Source of the DNA: Brevibacillus fortis
Lineage (GTDB): Bacteria; Bacillota; Bacilli; Brevibacillales; Brevibacillaceae
Direction: 5' to 3'
Length of the DNA stretch: 64,000 nt
Assembly: GCF_003013395.1 (NCBI RefSeq)
Contig: NZ_PXZM01000003.1
Span: forward strand, 372,001 to 436,000
Within the stretch, counting starts at the first letter, position 1. Each line of letters opens with the position of its first letter. Below are positions 45,967 through 54,550 of this stretch, piece by piece. Made by a program: the position numbers and the translations under genes. The notes beneath the pieces were generated by a model. That model saw nothing but the letters and a program-made list of their open reading frames with translations. It made no database searches and was not told the DNA's origin.

Positions 45967-46566
45967 TTAGACCTTATTTGTCGTATACTTCATATTGACC
46001 CACCAGATCACCGAGATCGAGATCAGACTGAGAAGAACCGTAAACAAGCCAACGAAGCCCTCATACGGATCCAGCACACTCGGCAGCCACGGATGGATGT
46101 CCATGACGTAATCGAGAAAATCATTATTCAGTGTCCACAGCGCAGCGATTCCCACCGGCAGAAGACTTAGCTTGTAAAAACGCGCATACAAAACAGATTC
46201 CACAGCCATGCCGGTGTGGGAAATGATCAGCATCACGTCTGTCCAACGCACTTCATTGCCCATCATCCAACCAACCACGATAATGCAGACGGCCCAGACA
46301 CCATACTTAAAATTGGTGATGCCAGCCAAAGCTTCCAGTACAGGAATGTGGCGACCCAACAAATAGGTAAGGAGTACAAGCGAAAAAAGTCCGCTACCTG
46401 TCGGGCTGTCAGGGACAAAAGGAATTAAATACGCTGGTGTCTCAGCCAATTGGTTACCATACCACATGAATCCATATATGGTTCCCAAAAAGTTGACGAC
46501 GAACAGCGTCCAAAGAAACCACCTTTTGCCCAAAGATTGCCGAAACCACTCCCATATCCAGATCAT
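45967..46566 (-). CDS. ypjA: DUF1405 membrane protein (YpjA-like)
   Basis: 199 residues with about five to six membrane helices (such as RWFLWTLFVVNFLGTIYGFMW and AVCIIVVGWMMGNEVRW) and conserved GxMWYGNQLAETP. Matches the DUF1405/YpjA family in length and place, after qcrC. Function unknown; it may be a sporulation-related or respiratory-linked protein. Confidence 0.88.
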   Translation of the reverse strand: MIWIWEWFRQSLGKRWFLWTLFVVNFLGTIYGFMWYGNQLAETPAYLIPFVPDSPTGSGLFSLVLLTYLLGRHIPVLEALAGITNFKYGVWAVCIIVVGWMMGNEVRWTDVMLIISHTGMAVESVLYARFYKLSLLPVGIAALWTLNNDFLDYVMDIHPWLPSVLDPYEGFVGLFTVLLSLISISVIWWVNMKYTTNKV

Positions 46567-46600
46567 GTATAATCGTCTCCCGCTGTGTACGCCGCTAAAG

Positions 46601-46632
46601 AAAAAGCTGACCGCATTACCAGCCAGCTTTTC
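46601..46632 (-). terminator. Terminator of the qcr operon
   Basis: AAAAGCTG pairs with CAGCTTTT around a short loop, and the minus strand continues with T's. It lies just after the qcrC stop codon. Confidence 0.8.
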
Positions 46633-46642
46633 CTCTATTAGC

Positions 46643-47434
46643 TTATTTCAAGCCAGCCATGTATTCAGCCAGCTTTGCGATTTCCGCATCATCTTTGATC
46701 AAACCGGCTGGCATTGCGCCTTTACCGTTCTTTATGACGTCAGTAATCTTGGCTGCATCCAAAGTTGCACCGATTGTTTGGAGGTTTGGACCCATGCCAC
46801 CCTCCATGTTTTTACCATGGCATCCCATACAGCTTGTTTGCGCTTTCCAAAGTGCATCTGCTTTAAAGCTAGTGTCTGCAGGAGCAGGTGCTGTTGCACT
46901 AGATCCCTCTTTGCCACCAGTTCCTTTACCTTTATCTGGGTGAGCCAGATGATATTCATGGTTTGCCGCCCACGTCAGGTAAAAAATACCAACCAGTGCA
47001 GTCAGCATTAAGCCAGTAGCAACTGGACGCTTGCTTGGACGACGATCTTTGCTGGTATCCAGCCAAGGCGCCAGCATCAGTGCACCAAATGCGATACCTG
47101 GAATAACAACGATTCCAAGCACGACCCAATCCCCTGCAGCCCATGGATATTTCAGCAATTGATACAGGAACAAGAAGTACCAGTCTGGCAACGGAATGAA
47201 TGATGTATCATTCGGGTTTGCTTTGTCAGTCAACGGTGACGGATGAGAAACCGTCAACACGAGGAAGCCAACCAAGCAAACGGCTGCCACCATCCACTCT
47301 TTCAACAGGAAGTTCGGCCAAAACGGCTCGTTTTTACCTGGAAAGTCCGCGTAGGATGGAGAAATGTTTGGGATACGCTTCGCCGATACTCGGGAATCTC
47401 CGACGAAGGTAGCATCTTTATCTTGTTTTGCCAT
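46643..47434 (-). CDS. qcrC: Menaquinol:cytochrome c reductase, cytochrome b/c subunit
   Basis: Fusion of the cytochrome b C-terminal part (subunit IV-like, three membrane helices, PLPDWYFLFLYQLL) with a C-terminal cytochrome c domain exposed outside; haem c site CMGCH at 202-206, methionine ligand in GAMPAGL. 263 residues, as in Bacillus. It passes electrons to cytochrome c. Third gene of qcrABC. Confidence 0.96.
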   Translation of the reverse strand: MAKQDKDATFVGDSRVSAKRIPNISPSYADFPGKNEPFWPNFLLKEWMVAAVCLVGFLVLTVSHPSPLTDKANPNDTSFIPLPDWYFLFLYQLLKYPWAAGDWVVLGIVVIPGIAFGALMLAPWLDTSKDRRPSKRPVATGLMLTALVGIFYLTWAANHEYHLAHPDKGKGTGGKEGSSATAPAPADTSFKADALWKAQTSCMGCHGKNMEGGMGPNLQTIGATLDAAKITDVIKNGKGAMPAGLIKDDAEIAKLAEYMAGLK

Positions 47435-47462
47435 GCTATTTCCTCCTTTTTTCGAAGACCGA

Positions 47463-48134
47463 TTATAGTGGACCCGAAATACCTTGCGAACGGATCATAA
47501 CAAAGTGAGCTCCCAACAAACCAAGCAGTGCGCCTGGTAGGAAGAATACGTGAATCGCGAAGAAACGAGTAAGCGTTTGCGCCCCTAGAATGTCTCCACC
47601 TGTGAGCAACGTTTTTACATAAGGACCAATAAATGGTACAGAGTCTGCAATCTGTACACCTACCTTAGTCGCAAAGTATGCTGTGTTATCCCAAGGCAAG
47701 AGATACCCTGTGAAACCAAGACCCAGCATAACGAAGAAAATCAGTACGCCGACTACCCAGTTCAATTCACGAGGCTTTTTGTATGAACCTGTAAAGAATA
47801 CACGCAGAGTATGTAGGAACATCATCACGATTACCAAGCTGGCACCCCAGTGATGCATACCGCGTACGATTACCCCGAACGCTACTTCGTTCTGGAGGTA
47901 CTTAACGGATTCGTAAGCATTGATAACGTCTGGTACATAGTACATAGTCAAGAACATACCAGACAAAATTTGAATAACGGTAATAAAGAACGTAAGTCCA
48001 CCAAAGCAGTAAACAAAAGCGGAAAAATGATGTGCCGGGTTCACGTGCTCAGGTACTTCGTGGTCAGCCAAGTCACGCCACATCGGAGTGATGTTTAAGC
48101 GCTCGTCGACCCAATCATACATTTTTTGCATCAT
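47463..48134 (-). CDS. qcrB: Menaquinol:cytochrome c reductase, cytochrome b6 subunit
   Basis: 223-residue four-helix cytochrome b with two bis-His haems (GMHHWGASLV and FAIHVFFLPG regions) and the quinone-site GFTGYLLPWD. It oxidises menaquinol in the membrane. One base separates it from qcrA. Confidence 0.96.
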   Translation of the reverse strand: MMQKMYDWVDERLNITPMWRDLADHEVPEHVNPAHHFSAFVYCFGGLTFFITVIQILSGMFLTMYYVPDVINAYESVKYLQNEVAFGVIVRGMHHWGASLVIVMMFLHTLRVFFTGSYKKPRELNWVVGVLIFFVMLGLGFTGYLLPWDNTAYFATKVGVQIADSVPFIGPYVKTLLTGGDILGAQTLTRFFAIHVFFLPGALLGLLGAHFVMIRSQGISGPL

Positions 48135-48135
48135 T

Positions 48136-48654
48136 TTAGCCGTTCACCCCCGGACGAGGATTTGCTTTCACTTTACCTAAATACAATTTTCCCTCTTTGA
48201 CTTCTGTCTCATACTCATCAAGAGAGGCCGTCGGTGGCGTTCCCAAAATGTGCTCGCCATTGATCGAATAACGACCCATGTGGCAAGGACAGAAGTACTC
48301 ATTTGGTTGTCCTGGGCCAGTTCCCCAGTCAACCGTACACCCTAAGTGCTTACAGATCGGGGACAGAGCAAGAATCTCACCCTTGTCGTTCTTGGTAACC
48401 CATGCAGTAAGTGTAGATTCTGATTCATACCAACCGTCCTTGGTATGGACCTTGAATTCAACGCGTTTTGGCACGGCACTAAACTCATCCGGACTGCCGA
48501 CAGCTACTTTATCTCCACCTGCATGTCCTTGCAGAAGGGGGTCTACCGCAAAGCGAATCATTGGGGTGATCATTCCCGCAGCAAGGAATCCGCCAGTTCC
48601 CATCAGGGCGTAGTTCAAAAAAGTACGCCTGGAAATTTCGCGTTTGTCTCCCAT
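48136..48654 (-). CDS. qcrA: Menaquinol:cytochrome c reductase, Rieske iron-sulfur subunit
   Basis: 172 residues. Twin-arginine export motif SRRTFL near the N-terminus with one membrane segment, then the Rieske domain: box I CKHLGC (C101, H103, C106) and box II CPCH (C122, C124, H125). It carries electrons from menaquinol to cytochrome c. First gene of the operon behind a strong sigma-A promoter. Confidence 0.97.
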   Translation of the reverse strand: MGDKREISRRTFLNYALMGTGGFLAAGMITPMIRFAVDPLLQGHAGGDKVAVGSPDEFSAVPKRVEFKVHTKDGWYESESTLTAWVTKNDKGEILALSPICKHLGCTVDWGTGPGQPNEYFCPCHMGRYSINGEHILGTPPTASLDEYETEVKEGKLYLGKVKANPRPGVNG

Positions 48655-48728
48655 ATCTTTTTTCCCTCCTTATCCTGTAAAATAGCGCTACGATGGCATT
48701 TTCATACATATACACTAGGTCAATCCCA

Positions 48729-48757
48729 ATCATAGCTAACGCCTATAAAGATGTCAA
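48729..48757 (-). promoter_or_regulatory. qcrA: Sigma-A promoter of qcrABC
   Basis: TTGACA (48752-48757) and TATGAT (48729-48734) with a 17-base spacer, on the minus strand. Start near 48722, leader of about 70 bases. Confidence 0.85.
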
Positions 48758-48759
48758 GA

Positions 48760-48774
48760 ATGTCCAGTGGACAT
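48760..48774. promoter_or_regulatory. Perfect palindrome next to the qcr -35 box
   Basis: ATGTCCAGTGGACAT, two 7-base arms around one base, begins 3 bases upstream of the -35 hexamer, as expected for a transcription factor site. The binding protein is unknown. Confidence 0.6.
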
Positions 48775-48862
48775 GTCTTTACCCAAACGATGTGTGACAG
48801 GATATTGTTGCCAGATTGTCAAATTTAAGACCTTGCCCCACCCATTTTTCTGTAGTATTACC

Positions 48863-48876
48863 GGAAAACGCTTTCT
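48863..48876. promoter_or_regulatory. Cre-like box upstream of qcrABC
   Basis: GGAAAACGCTTTCT matches the CcpA consensus TGWAANCGNTNWCA at all but the two outer positions. It is about 105 bases upstream of the -35, so a direct role is uncertain. Confidence 0.35.
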
Positions 48877-48906
48877 CTATTGCGTCTCTTTGTTAAGTCA
48901 AAACGA

Positions 48907-49329
48907 TTATCCCCGCCCAGTTTGCCACATCTTGATGACCTCTTTGTACAGCACATCCACGGTCACTTCAAATCGCAAAGAAGAGTCCAGGTCTTCATCC
49001 CCTACCATTAAAGTCAACACGCCTTCTTCCGATCGTTCCTTTAGTTGAATCTGTTCTCCACGAAAATGAAGCACTACTTTATAGAGGAATTCCGCCGGTG
49101 TTCTTTGCTCCAGCTGTTCTTCTGCAATTTGATAGCTTAACGGAAACAGCAGCACGCGTCCCTTCAGCCGCTGCTCAATCCCGGCAGCCACATTTAATAA
49201 GTAGTTCGTGCGCACAACATGCTCTTCTACTTTTCTGTCCGAGCTGTACAAATAAAGAGGGAGCAGCGCGGTATCCACAAAGGACCGCAACTCCTCCCAG
49301 TTTTCAAAATCGTTCAAGTTCCACTGCAT
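48907..49329 (-). CDS. ypiF: YpiF-like protein (DUF2487)
   Basis: 140 residues of the DUF2487 family (MQWNLNDFENWEELRSFVDTA... with LFPLSYQ). Function unknown. It lies upstream of qcrA in the same direction, as in B. subtilis. Cytoplasmic. Confidence 0.85.
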   Translation of the reverse strand: MQWNLNDFENWEELRSFVDTALLPLYLYSSDRKVEEHVVRTNYLLNVAAGIEQRLKGRVLLFPLSYQIAEEQLEQRTPAEFLYKVVLHFRGEQIQLKERSEEGVLTLMVGDEDLDSSLRFEVTVDVLYKEVIKMWQTGRG

Positions 49330-49418
49330 AGAGCCGTCTCCTCATTTCCTCGTTCATTTCTGGAAACAAGCGTACCATGAATGGTCGGAGACTCGCAATA
49401 ACACATACGATTATGTAA

Positions 49419-49640
49419 TTAGGCTTGCTCGTAAGCCATGATTTCTTTTAATTCGTCTGTTAACCGCAAAAACAGCTCTTTGTTTTTCGTTGCAAGTGCC
49501 TCATCAATCTCCTGGATTAGCGTGCGCTTGCGATATTGACGCATCTGCTCGTCTATCACCATTTCAGATAGTAAACCGGAAACCATTTGATTGTTCGTTC
49601 CGTACGCGTTGGAATAGAAATTCGGCCACTCCATACCCAT
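49419..49640 (-). CDS. Stand-alone IDEAL-domain protein
   Basis: 73 residues. The C-terminal half carries the IDEAL motif LIQEIDEALATKNKELFLRL, which in B. subtilis is at the C-terminus of YpiB and in other small adaptor proteins. Here it is alone, with a short N-terminal part. It starts 3 bases after the next upstream gene, so they are likely co-transcribed. Possible regulatory partner of that protein. Confidence 0.85.
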   Translation of the reverse strand: MGMEWPNFYSNAYGTNNQMVSGLLSEMVIDEQMRQYRKRTLIQEIDEALATKNKELFLRLTDELKEIMAYEQA

Positions 49641-49643
49641 CCC

Positions 49644-50762
49644 TCACTTCAATAAAATAGTCGTTTCGGTAAAACCATTGTATTTTCGAAGCCAAGTCTG
49701 GCTCGCATACGTTGCGGTGTATAACCACTGCTCCTCTTCGTCTTGACCGACGCGCAACAATCCCAGATGCACCATCATCTTGCATACCCGATTCACCAAA
49801 ATATCTGTAGGCGAATCGTAGTAAAACTCTTTCATCCAATGGAGCAGCGTGTCCATCAGCGATTGCTGACTTACCCAACCACCCGATGCGATCAATGGAA
49901 TAAGCTGAACCAGCATCGGCAAGTTCGGAATAGCCCGCTTGTACAGCCTCATCCAGAAGCGAATGACATCATGGTACAATTGATCGTTATACGTTTGCTC
50001 CAGTCGCTCCCTCCCTGCTTCCGTTATTGCTACCTTGCCATCCACTTCTTCAATCCATCGGTGATAGTAGCAGAAATCGTATAGCAACGAAAAACGGTCA
50101 GGGTATAAATCAAAGTGCAGACCGTACCCAAAACGCCATTTTTGCGGCAATAGCGGCTCTTCTTTTACGTACAAAAATTGAAAAAGCTGCTGCTGATGAC
50201 GCTTGTACATGCCACCTTCTGCGGTTAGCGGCACTGGCTCCTGCTGGAGAAATTGTAAAAATTGCATGATATCATCGCATAGAGCTGTTCCCTCATCCCT
50301 ATAAGCTTGCGGACCGGGATGAACTAATGCGTTTGACTCACGCCACTTCGTTAGCCACGCTTGCAAGTACGGCTCACGGATGTCCAGCGGAATTTGATAC
50401 TGCCCTACTGTTTTACTTTTCGCCGGAAAAATCCATCCTCGCTTCATTGCAGCTGCAACAAACTTCCGTCCTTCCTCCTGCTTTTTTTCCTTTTCACACT
50501 CCAGTGCCACTCCAGCCTTCGCCAACAAATCCTCAAGCGACATGACCGTACGCTTGTCCAGGAACAATTGGAGCAAAAAATGGGTCTCCGCACTGCTCAG
50601 CTGCTCAACTTCTTGAGAGATTGTCAACCTGTGCCTCAAGCTAGACAGCAGTGACGTAATCAATTCGTTTTTGGAATGAGGGTTGCATTCGCATCCGTAA
50701 TGGTTGGCAATCTGATGGAGCTGCCGGATATCGGTGTACACCAAAATCTCAGCCAAGTTCAT
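49644..50762 (-). CDS. Hypothetical protein with wHTH-like segments
   Basis: 372 residues, cytoplasmic, no recognised family. N-terminal LAEILVYTDIRQLHQIANHYG and LSSAETHFLLQLFLDKRT resemble the helical DNA- or helicase-associated domains at the front of XPB-like proteins, which is only a hint; the rest is rich in Trp, Tyr and Leu. It forms a tight two-gene unit with the IDEAL protein. In B. subtilis ypiB lies at a comparable place. Confidence 0.7.
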   Translation of the reverse strand: MNLAEILVYTDIRQLHQIANHYGCECNPHSKNELITSLLSSLRHRLTISQEVEQLSSAETHFLLQLFLDKRTVMSLEDLLAKAGVALECEKEKKQEEGRKFVAAAMKRGWIFPAKSKTVGQYQIPLDIREPYLQAWLTKWRESNALVHPGPQAYRDEGTALCDDIMQFLQFLQQEPVPLTAEGGMYKRHQQQLFQFLYVKEEPLLPQKWRFGYGLHFDLYPDRFSLLYDFCYYHRWIEEVDGKVAITEAGRERLEQTYNDQLYHDVIRFWMRLYKRAIPNLPMLVQLIPLIASGGWVSQQSLMDTLLHWMKEFYYDSPTDILVNRVCKMMVHLGLLRVGQDEEEQWLYTATYASQTWLRKYNGFTETTILLK

Positions 50763-50824
50763 CTTTGCATCCCTTCTTTACGATGGCTTACTTGTCTCTC
50801 ATTCTTGCCAAAATGCGGAAAAAT

Positions 50825-50856
50825 AAACAGGAAGCCACCGAAGTGACTTCCTGTTT
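50825..50856 (-). terminator. Terminator of the TPR gene
   Basis: AAACAGGAAG-CAC pairs with GTG-CTTCCTGTTT around TTCG on the minus strand, then ATTTTT. Confidence 0.85.
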
Positions 50857-50865
50857 GTCGATTTT

Positions 50866-51822
50866 TTATGATTCCTCGTCGGTTTCATGGTCCCACAGGT
50901 CATGAAGCTGTTGGTATTCTTTCGCTTCCTCATAGCGCCCCGCTTGAGTCAAAAGGGCAATCAACCTACGGATCTGATCCAAATCGAAACCTGACAAAGA
51001 TACATATTGCTTCAAAGCCTCAATAGCCGCTTCTGTTTTCCCCATCGAAAGATTCACATCTGCAGATAATGGGTACGCAGCCACATACTCCTCGTCGACC
51101 GCTTGCAAACTGCTAACCAATTCTGCTGCTTCATCCAGTCGTCCTACGTGGAACGCCATCAGTGCACATCCGTAAAGCACTTCTGGCGAACGATCCATGA
51201 CCAACGCCTGACGGAATACTTGGTAAGCCTGTTCGAATTGACCGCTTTGTGCGTACGAACGCCCCTTCGTCAGAAGCATGGACAGACTTTCATCCCCAGC
51301 TCGTTCCAGGAGCTTCATTGCTTTCTCGTCTTCTCCTATACGGAAATACATATTACCCAACGCTGCCATAATATCTTGGTTATCTGGCTCTTTTAGTCTC
51401 GCTTGCTCCAAATACTTGACCGCTACTTCATCTAAATCTTGGAGTGAATACAGATCCGCGAGCAGCAAGTCAAGCTGGATGCTTTCAAAGCCAGATTCTT
51501 TGCATTCATAGAGAAGATGTTGCGCCGTCTCAAAATCACTGGAGTCCAAAGCAATCTCCGCCAACAGCAGCTGGCATTCTCTACGCAAAGAGGAATCCAT
51601 TTGTGGATTTTTCGCCATGACATCTGTCAGCAATTGACCCGCCTCTTCCAAATGACCGAGTCGGTACCAGACCTCTGCCAAATACATCATGACATCCGGC
51701 AAATCTTTTCCATGTTCCTGAACCTTTTGCAAGGCGGTCAAACCCAACTCCACTTCATCGTTTTCGATACGCTTGATCGCTTCGTCTATGACAAGCAGCC
51801 ACTTTTTCGGCATTTCTTTCAC
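50866..51822 (-). CDS. TPR-repeat protein (YpiA-like)
   Basis: 318 residues made of tetratricopeptide repeats from about residue 10 to 300 (LPDVMMYLAEVWYRLGHLEEAGQLL and similar), no signal. Position between the aro/tyr genes and the qcr region corresponds to B. subtilis ypiA (TPR), which is longer. Likely an adaptor; function unknown. Confidence 0.85.
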   Translation of the reverse strand: MKEMPKKWLLVIDEAIKRIENDEVELGLTALQKVQEHGKDLPDVMMYLAEVWYRLGHLEEAGQLLTDVMAKNPQMDSSLRRECQLLLAEIALDSSDFETAQHLLYECKESGFESIQLDLLLADLYSLQDLDEVAVKYLEQARLKEPDNQDIMAALGNMYFRIGEDEKAMKLLERAGDESLSMLLTKGRSYAQSGQFEQAYQVFRQALVMDRSPEVLYGCALMAFHVGRLDEAAELVSSLQAVDEEYVAAYPLSADVNLSMGKTEAAIEALKQYVSLSGFDLDQIRRLIALLTQAGRYEEAKEYQQLHDLWDHETDEES

Positions 51823-51892
51823 CTCATATGTATTTTGCGTGGCCTTGTTGCTCTACGTGCTTGTTGAACAACCACTCTAATAAAATAGCCAC

Positions 51893-51918
51893 AAAAGACC
51901 GTCCGAAGACGGTCTTTT
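51893..51918 (-). terminator. Terminator of the ECF sigma operon
   Basis: Perfect 11-bp stem AAAAGACCGTC with GACGGTCTTTT around a CGAA loop, downstream of the anti-sigma gene. Confidence 0.85.
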
Positions 51919-51941
51919 CTTTTACTCTTGATCATATACCA

Positions 51942-52592
51942 TTACGCTCGCGTTAGCCAGCTCATTGTAAGAACAGTGATAAGGATTCCAAAAATACTAA
52001 GTACGATATTGTAATTCGGTTTGGCTAAATCAGTAGAAGTCGGCTTCCCATCGAGCGGTACGATCGAAGCAGTGGCATGTTCCAGCGAATCTCCCTGCGA
52101 CGTATATGGCTGTGCTTCTACCACGTATGTACCATCGTCTGTTTGCATCGAAGAGGAAATGACTTGCGCTTTTGGCGTGTTAATCTCCATAACTTCTCCG
52201 TTAATAACCAGAGAATTCGCGTGCTCCGTGGTACTTGTATTCACATATAAAGTGAACGAAAAGACCATGAGCAACAAAACAGCTACACTCGCAGCCATGC
52301 GTCGCATTCTCGCTGTCACGCTGAAAATTTTCCTGCCAATTGGGATCGCCCACTGCTCTTCCGATAAAATACGGGCCATCACCGCGTCTACAATGGAACG
52401 TGATGGAGTTACAGAATGGTATTCTTCTTTATCCATCTCCATCCACTCACCACTGTCCGACCATATCTCATAGTCGGAACGACAGGCATAGCATGCCGCC
52501 ATATGGTGATCAACCCGGCGTTGAGTCACCTCAGGCAACAGATTTTCGGCGTATTCAGGCAGTATTTCCTGAACTTCTTCACATCTCATCAT
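51942..52592 (-). CDS. Zinc-finger anti-sigma factor
   Basis: 216 residues. N-terminal ZAS (zf-HC2) domain with CEEVQEILPEYAE and the H-x3-C-x2-C motif (HMAACYAC), then a membrane helix (about 93-112), an extracytoplasmic beta-rich domain and a second hydrophobic stretch at the C-terminus (about 194-212). It should hold the ECF sigma factor at the membrane until a wall or membrane stress. Start overlaps the sigma stop (ATGA). Confidence 0.9.
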   Translation of the reverse strand: MMRCEEVQEILPEYAENLLPEVTQRRVDHHMAACYACRSDYEIWSDSGEWMEMDKEEYHSVTPSRSIVDAVMARILSEEQWAIPIGRKIFSVTARMRRMAASVAVLLLMVFSFTLYVNTSTTEHANSLVINGEVMEINTPKAQVISSSMQTDDGTYVVEAQPYTSQGDSLEHATASIVPLDGKPTSTDLAKPNYNIVLSIFGILITVLTMSWLTRA

Positions 52593-53179
52593 CGATTCAT
52601 CCCTTCAGCTTCATCCAAATGAGGGTCCAGGATGTAGTTTTCCAACTGTCCACGAATACTTTGCCGCGCTCGAAACAGCAAAGACTTCACAGAACTCACT
52701 GTTAAATCTAGTATCGTAGCGATTTCTGTGTAATCCATTTGTTCGTACTCGCGTAATATCAGCGCTGAGCGTTGCTTCTCTGGCAAGCTGTTGATTGCCA
52801 GTCTTACCATGCTCTCCCGTTCATTCCGGAGCAAAACTTGCTCAGGCAGTGACTTTGGAGATGCCATAGGCACTTGCAACGTATCATCCAGATACACGTC
52901 AGAATTGCGGCTCTTGCGCAATTCACTGAGTACGGAGTTGCGTGCAATCGTATAGAGCCAGGTGGAGAATGTAGCTTCTACATCTCGGAAAGAATGAATG
53001 CTCTTATACGCCTTGTAAAACGTCTCCTGACATATATCCTCCGCTATATGCTCTAAATGTGCCTGACGCAAAAGATGAGTGACAAATGAGAGGATCTTTT
53101 TTTCATATCGACGAATCAGTTCAGCATAGCATTCCAGATTACCTTCTTTAATCTCTCGGATAAGCTGGGAATCGGTCAT
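52589..53179 (-). CDS. ECF-type sigma-70 factor
   Basis: 196 residues. Region 2 (YAELIRRYEKKILSFVTHLL, DICQETFYKAYKSI, FSTWLYTIARN) and region 4 (LPEKQRSALILREYEQMDYTEIA, SSVKSLLFRARQSIR). It directs transcription of stress genes, with the anti-sigma gene translated right after. A promoter with ECF features lies directly ahead, so autoregulation is likely. Regulon unknown. Confidence 0.93.
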   Translation of the reverse strand: MTDSQLIREIKEGNLECYAELIRRYEKKILSFVTHLLRQAHLEHIAEDICQETFYKAYKSIHSFRDVEATFSTWLYTIARNSVLSELRKSRNSDVYLDDTLQVPMASPKSLPEQVLLRNERESMVRLAINSLPEKQRSALILREYEQMDYTEIATILDLTVSSVKSLLFRARQSIRGQLENYILDPHLDEAEGMNR

Positions 53180-53230
53180 GATCAGGATTACCTCCTTGCG
53201 ATTCCGATCCCTCAGCGGCCTTTTGCATAA

Positions 53231-53260
53231 TTAGACTGCTGGGGATGTAAAAAGTTGCGC
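53231..53260 (-). promoter_or_regulatory. ECF-type promoter of the sigma/anti-sigma operon
   Basis: Minus strand GCGCAACTTTTT (53249-53260), with the AAC core typical of ECF -35 boxes, and GTCTAA (53231-53236) 17 bases after AAC, like sigma-X/V-type -10 boxes. It sits about 55 bases ahead of the sigma gene. Confidence 0.55.
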
Positions 53261-53306
53261 GACCTTACGATTCTTTTTCTCGTCTGTCTGCTGGAAACCA
53301 TTCACG

Positions 53307-53328
53307 AAAAAACCCCCAAACCGGGGTT
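53307..53328 (-). terminator. Terminator of the degenerate amidohydrolase gene
   Basis: AACCCC pairs with GGGGTT around a short loop, followed on the minus strand by six T's. It overlaps the stop codon. Confidence 0.85.
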
Positions 53329-54448
53329 ATATGACATAAGCGTAGGGCTTCGTGTCGAATAAGCACTTACCCATACCAATCAAAGGGATAAACCGCATAT
53401 CTCGATATATCCATTTACCGTTCGACATAACAGATGTTGGAAGATGCATTTCACTAAAATTGAGAATAGTGGAAAGATCAATCTTTGTCAACCAGTTTTC
53501 CTTTTTCAGGAAAACGATATCAGCGTCTGCGCCAGTTGTCAAGCTTCCTTTTCGCGGATACAGTCCAGTTACTTTGGCAACATTTGTCGAAGTGAGCCTG
53601 ACTAGCAAAGAAAGCAATTCTTCTGGCTTGCACCAGCTCTTTCGCGTATCAATTCGCACATCGTGAATCGGAGAGGCTACTTGCCAGCTCCCAAACCATT
53701 GACGATGTAATTGACGAAGCCCTTGATCCGTCACTTCAGCAGGCAAACGAAAGATATGAAAGTACGGGTCATTTTCTTCAAAATGAAAGGCTGCGTGAGA
53801 ATCAGTAATGACAGTGCGTAACCGCCAATAACGAGTAGCCTCCATCCAAATCTGGCGAATGTGTTCCCGTTGTTCTTTTTTCAAGAACGGATCATTTTGC
53901 ACCTGCATGTGAAGGATCGTATGTTTAGACGTATGAAGTTGCAAAAGCGTTTCCCATTTTATTGTGGAAATTTCTTCTGGATTTCGAATCGTGACATGAA
54001 ACGAAGAGCAGCCATGGTTAAACCACTCCGCTAAGCGGTCACCGTGCAGATCAGCGACATCGATTTCCACGTGCCAAACATAATCCAACAAGCTATTGAA
54101 ATGCTGAGTTTGTTGATAGTGAATCTGTGGTCTGCTCATCCAACTCTCTGGTCGGAAGATGTCCACCAGGCTTGTACATCCACTTCTGATGAGATTTCGC
54201 ATGGCTTCTATATAAACATCTACATCTTTGATTTTATATAACGAATGTGTCGGGAGTGCGACGAAACCCGGCAAAAGATACATACCAGTAGCATCTATTT
54301 CTTCATATGAATCGTTGAACGGATTTTTCGTCAAGGTATCTTTTGCAATTCGTACGATTTTCCCATGACGAATCCAAATATCAGCTTCTTTCATTTCGAG
54401 TGCTGTGACAATTGTTCCCCCGCGTATGACCATCCCTCGCTCCAGCAT
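53327..54448 (-). CDS. Degenerate amidohydrolase-family protein
   Basis: 373 residues with the layout of dihydroorotase/hydantoinase-like amidohydrolases: N-terminal beta-sandwich (VIRGGTIVTALEMKEADIWI), barrel, C-terminal sandwich (GSLTTGADADIVFL). The first metal site, normally PGxIDxHxH, reads PGFVALPTH (60-68): Asp is Ala64 and the first His is Pro66; H68 remains. No typical later His ligand motifs are obvious. Probably not a normal hydrolase; it may be structural or regulatory. Single gene behind a terminator-bounded region. Confidence 0.82.
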   Translation of the reverse strand: MLERGMVIRGGTIVTALEMKEADIWIRHGKIVRIAKDTLTKNPFNDSYEEIDATGMYLLPGFVALPTHSLYKIKDVDVYIEAMRNLIRSGCTSLVDIFRPESWMSRPQIHYQQTQHFNSLLDYVWHVEIDVADLHGDRLAEWFNHGCSSFHVTIRNPEEISTIKWETLLQLHTSKHTILHMQVQNDPFLKKEQREHIRQIWMEATRYWRLRTVITDSHAAFHFEENDPYFHIFRLPAEVTDQGLRQLHRQWFGSWQVASPIHDVRIDTRKSWCKPEELLSLLVRLTSTNVAKVTGLYPRKGSLTTGADADIVFLKKENWLTKIDLSTILNFSEMHLPTSVMSNGKWIYRDMRFIPLIGMGKCLFDTKPYAYVI

Positions 54449-54550
54449 AGCTCGTCCCCCTCCCGCTTCTTATGTATGCACTATTCTTGTACGAGCATAT
54501 GCACAGAAAGGGGAAAAAGTACTAAATTAGGACCAAAGCGATTTTTAAAC

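Noticed and set aside
48805..48822. TTGTTG-6-TGTCAA as a Rex site upstream of qcrABC
   Set aside because: Only the outer bases agree with TTGTGA-6-TCACAA, and it is about 50 bases upstream of the -35. Too weak to annotate.
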